NCBI GenBank assembly: GCA_015523565.1 | Contig: WAKA01000140.1 | Span: 1 to 34,789 of the forward strand | Reading direction: 5' to 3' | Source of the DNA: Candidatus Heimdallarchaeota archaeon | Lineage (GTDB): Archaea > Asgardarchaeota > Heimdallarchaeia > Heimdallarchaeales > Kariarchaeaceae | DNA length: 34,789 nt | Shown here: in pieces, positions 33,224-34,789 of the stretch | How positions within the stretch are numbered: the first letter of the stretch is position 1 | How the letters are laid out: each line of letters begins with the position of its first letter | The notes under the pieces: model-generated | What the model saw: the letters and a program-made list of their open reading frames with translations, nothing else | Database searches by the model: none | What the model was told of the DNA's origin: nothing | Translations under genes and position numbers: made by a program

Positions 33224-34789
33224 ATGGCATTACTATTAATTCGTTCAATTGACATTGCTTTAGTGAAAATTTCCATTCCTGAAATTGCAAAAAGAGCTTT
33301 GCTATTGATTGAAAAAAATGGATTTATTGCTTACCTCGTGGGAGGGACAGTTCGTGACCTCTTGCTGACCCAAATAACCAATGTTCCCCTAAAGCAAAAG
33401 GATTTGGATATTGATATTGCCACAAATGCAAGACCTGAGGAAATAAAAAAAATATTCAAAAAATTCAAGCAGTTCTATTCAGGCATTAGACATGGAACTG
33501 TAGGAATCAATTTCTATGGCACAAAAATAGATGTGACCACCTTTCGAATTGAAGAAAAATATTCTGATGGACGGAGACCTGACAAGGTTGTTTTTGTTAA
33601 TGAACTTATTCAAGACCTATCAAGACGTGATTTTACAATCAATGCAATGGCAACGGACCACGAGGGAAATGTCATTGACCCTTTCAATGGCATTGAAGAC
33701 ATGAAAAAAAGAATAATCAGAGCGGTCAATGATCCAAAAGAACGATTTTCTGAAGATTCCTTGAGAATGCTTCGTGCCGTAAGATTTGCCGCCAAACTTG
33801 ATTTTACCATAGAGGAAACAACACTTCAAGCAATAATGCTGCTCAATGGTCTGATTCAGATTCATAAAATATCGCGAGAACGAATTTTTATGGAATTGGA
33901 AAAAACGTTTTCTTACTCCCCCTCTAAAGGCATCAAATTACTTTTTGAAACACAACTGCATATTGTATTGTTTCCAGAAATTAGGGATCCAGATTCAAAA
34001 TTGCTTCGTTTTTCAAAAATTTTGGAAAAAGCTTCCTCCCCCACAGAAATTGTATGGGCTTTGATTTATCATGAGGATGTCTGGATTGCCCAATCTGTAC
34101 CGTTTAAATTTTCCAATCTCAGCATTGAGAAAATCTCTAAATTTTATCTCAATAAATACCCTGGAATGGGAAAGTGGAAGGCAATAAAAGTCTCAGTTCT
34201 CCTTATCCTTATCTCATCAGTCTTCCATATTACTGACGAGAAATTCAGTGAGGGAGAACTTTGGAGATGGTATTTCAAAACATGGCATTTTTTCCATAAA
34301 AAACAGAAGGATTACACGCGAGATGTTGTTAATATGGCTCAAAAAATTTTTTTGGCTCAAATGGAACTTAAATTGTCAAACTATTACCAAGCAATGAAGT
34401 ATCTTCCAATCATCGAAAATGCTTTTGAGAACTTCAAATTAAAAATTGACGGTGAAATGCTCAAAGCCATTGGACTTAAGGGAAAAACTATTTCCCATGC
34501 TCAATACCTTATTTTGTTCAGTTTTATTCTTAAAAAAGGCAGTGTATCTATAGACGATATTGTAGATGATTTGCGTCAAGACAAGGAAATCAGTTATACT
34601 GAACTTATTGATTTTATTTCCATGAACTATCCCACTGGCTCTCCAGATGAAATTGACACTTTCGTTCAATTTGTTTCATACAATGATAAGATCCGCCAGA
34701 AACTCAAAAATCAACTTATTATTTACACCTATTCAAAAAATGAATTTGAAAAGCTCAAAGATACTTGTTCTTTCATTGTTAAGGAAAAC
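33224..34789 (+). CDS. cca: Class II (bacterial-type) tRNA nucleotidyltransferase/CCA-adding enzyme, partial
   Basis: The frame is open from ATG at 33224 to the window edge (522 residues, no stop). Residues 38-48 read YLVGGTVRDLL, the nucleotidyltransferase GG-x-V-R-D motif, followed by DLDIDIAT with the two metal-binding aspartates (62 and 64). Then come GIRHGTVGI, RRDFTINAMA (134-143), IIRAVNDPKERFSEDSLRMLRAVRFAAKL (seen in short motifs) and KISRERIFMEL. These are class II signatures of bacterial and eukaryotic CCA enzymes; archaea normally use the unrelated class I enzyme. The protein continues for over 290 residues after the head and neck, longer than typical class II enzymes. Which nucleotides it adds cannot be settled from motifs. 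An upstream ATG at 33204 meets a stop after eleven codons. Confidence 0.88.
   Translation, partial: MALLLIRSIDIALVKISIPEIAKRALLLIEKNGFIAYLVGGTVRDLLLTQITNVPLKQKDLDIDIATNARPEEIKKIFKKFKQFYSGIRHGTVGINFYGTKIDVTTFRIEEKYSDGRRPDKVVFVNELIQDLSRRDFTINAMATDHEGNVIDPFNGIEDMKKRIIRAVNDPKERFSEDSLRMLRAVRFAAKLDFTIEETTLQAIMLLNGLIQIHKISRERIFMELEKTFSYSPSKGIKLLFETQLHIVLFPEIRDPDSKLLRFSKILEKASSPTEIVWALIYHEDVWIAQSVPFKFSNLSIEKISKFYLNKYPGMGKWKAIKVSVLLILISSVFHITDEKFSEGELWRWYFKTWHFFHKKQKDYTRDVVNMAQKIFLAQMELKLSNYYQAMKYLPIIENAFENFKLKIDGEMLKAIGLKGKTISHAQYLILFSFILKKGSVSIDDIVDDLRQDKEISYTELIDFISMNYPTGSPDEIDTFVQFVSYNDKIRQKLKNQLIIYTYSKNEFEKLKDTCSFIVKEN

Noticed and set aside
33204..33239. Earlier ATG as start of the CCA enzyme
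   Set aside because: It is in another frame and meets a stop after eleven codons; ATG 33224 opens the frame with the catalytic motifs.
1..34789. CRISPR arrays, insertion sequences, rRNA genes, prophage
   Set aside because: No spaced direct repeats, transposase motifs, terminal inverted repeats, rRNA-like sequence or phage structural genes were seen in reading both strands.

Overview
The window looks like a chromosomal segment of an AT-rich archaeon, plausibly from an Asgard (Heimdallarchaeia-like) lineage. The archaeal evidence is direct: a tRNA gene with two introns, one enclosed in a textbook bulge-helix-bulge (BHB) splicing motif; a KEOPS Cgi121 subunit; a UPF0200 P-loop kinase-like protein; and TATA-like boxes about 25-33 bases before many start codons. 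A Roadblock/LC7 protein and a probable two-domain longin-like protein point towards Asgard archaea, where these trafficking folds are abundant, but the lineage is inferred. Many genes are of bacterial type (DNA gyrase, a class II CCA-adding enzyme, glycerol kinase, penicillin acylase, lysine 6-aminotransferase), so much of the metabolism may be acquired.

Layout. 1-3372: C-terminal end of a membrane protein, a SAM methyltransferase, an orphan NADAR protein, a Roadblock protein, and a winged-helix regulator divergent from it. 3373-9170: gyrB and gyrA, 10 bases apart and each preceded by the same Shine-Dalgarno core, then an amidohydrolase. 9167-11762 (minus): lysine 6-aminotransferase and an acyl-CoA dehydrogenase. 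11887-15339: a small four-Cys protein, a degenerate Mrr-like nuclease-fold protein, Cgi121, and a 744-residue coiled-coil protein with a long acidic tail. 15354-17723 (minus): a polytopic M48 metalloprotease with a large C-terminal beta-rich extension. 17910-19077: a GcvH-like protein that lacks the lipoyl lysine, CutA, and the intron-containing tRNA. 19112-25989: an MFS transporter and glycerol kinase, a penicillin acylase coupled to a small membrane protein, a glycerophosphodiester phosphodiesterase, and a membrane protein. 26085-34789: a NicO-family metal transporter, an unknown protein, the longin-like protein, a DUF1998 helicase, malic enzyme, the UPF0200 protein, and a class II tRNA nucleotidyltransferase that runs off the right edge.

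How the genes fit together. Three features concern tRNA maturation: a tRNA with no encoded CCA, a CCA-adding enzyme, and Cgi121 (KEOPS, t6A). Glycerol kinase and the phosphodiesterase both feed sn-glycerol-3-phosphate pools. Gyrase supplies a bacterial-type topoisomerase II; its GyrA box is degenerate and both subunits carry acidic tails. No CRISPR array, insertion sequence, prophage or integrated element was seen. Most intergenic regions are short and AT-rich and hold only candidate promoters. The most unusual items are the tRNA (T-loop intron, A73, leader-trailer inverted repeat), the GcvH-like protein, the coiled-coil protein and the longin-like protein.
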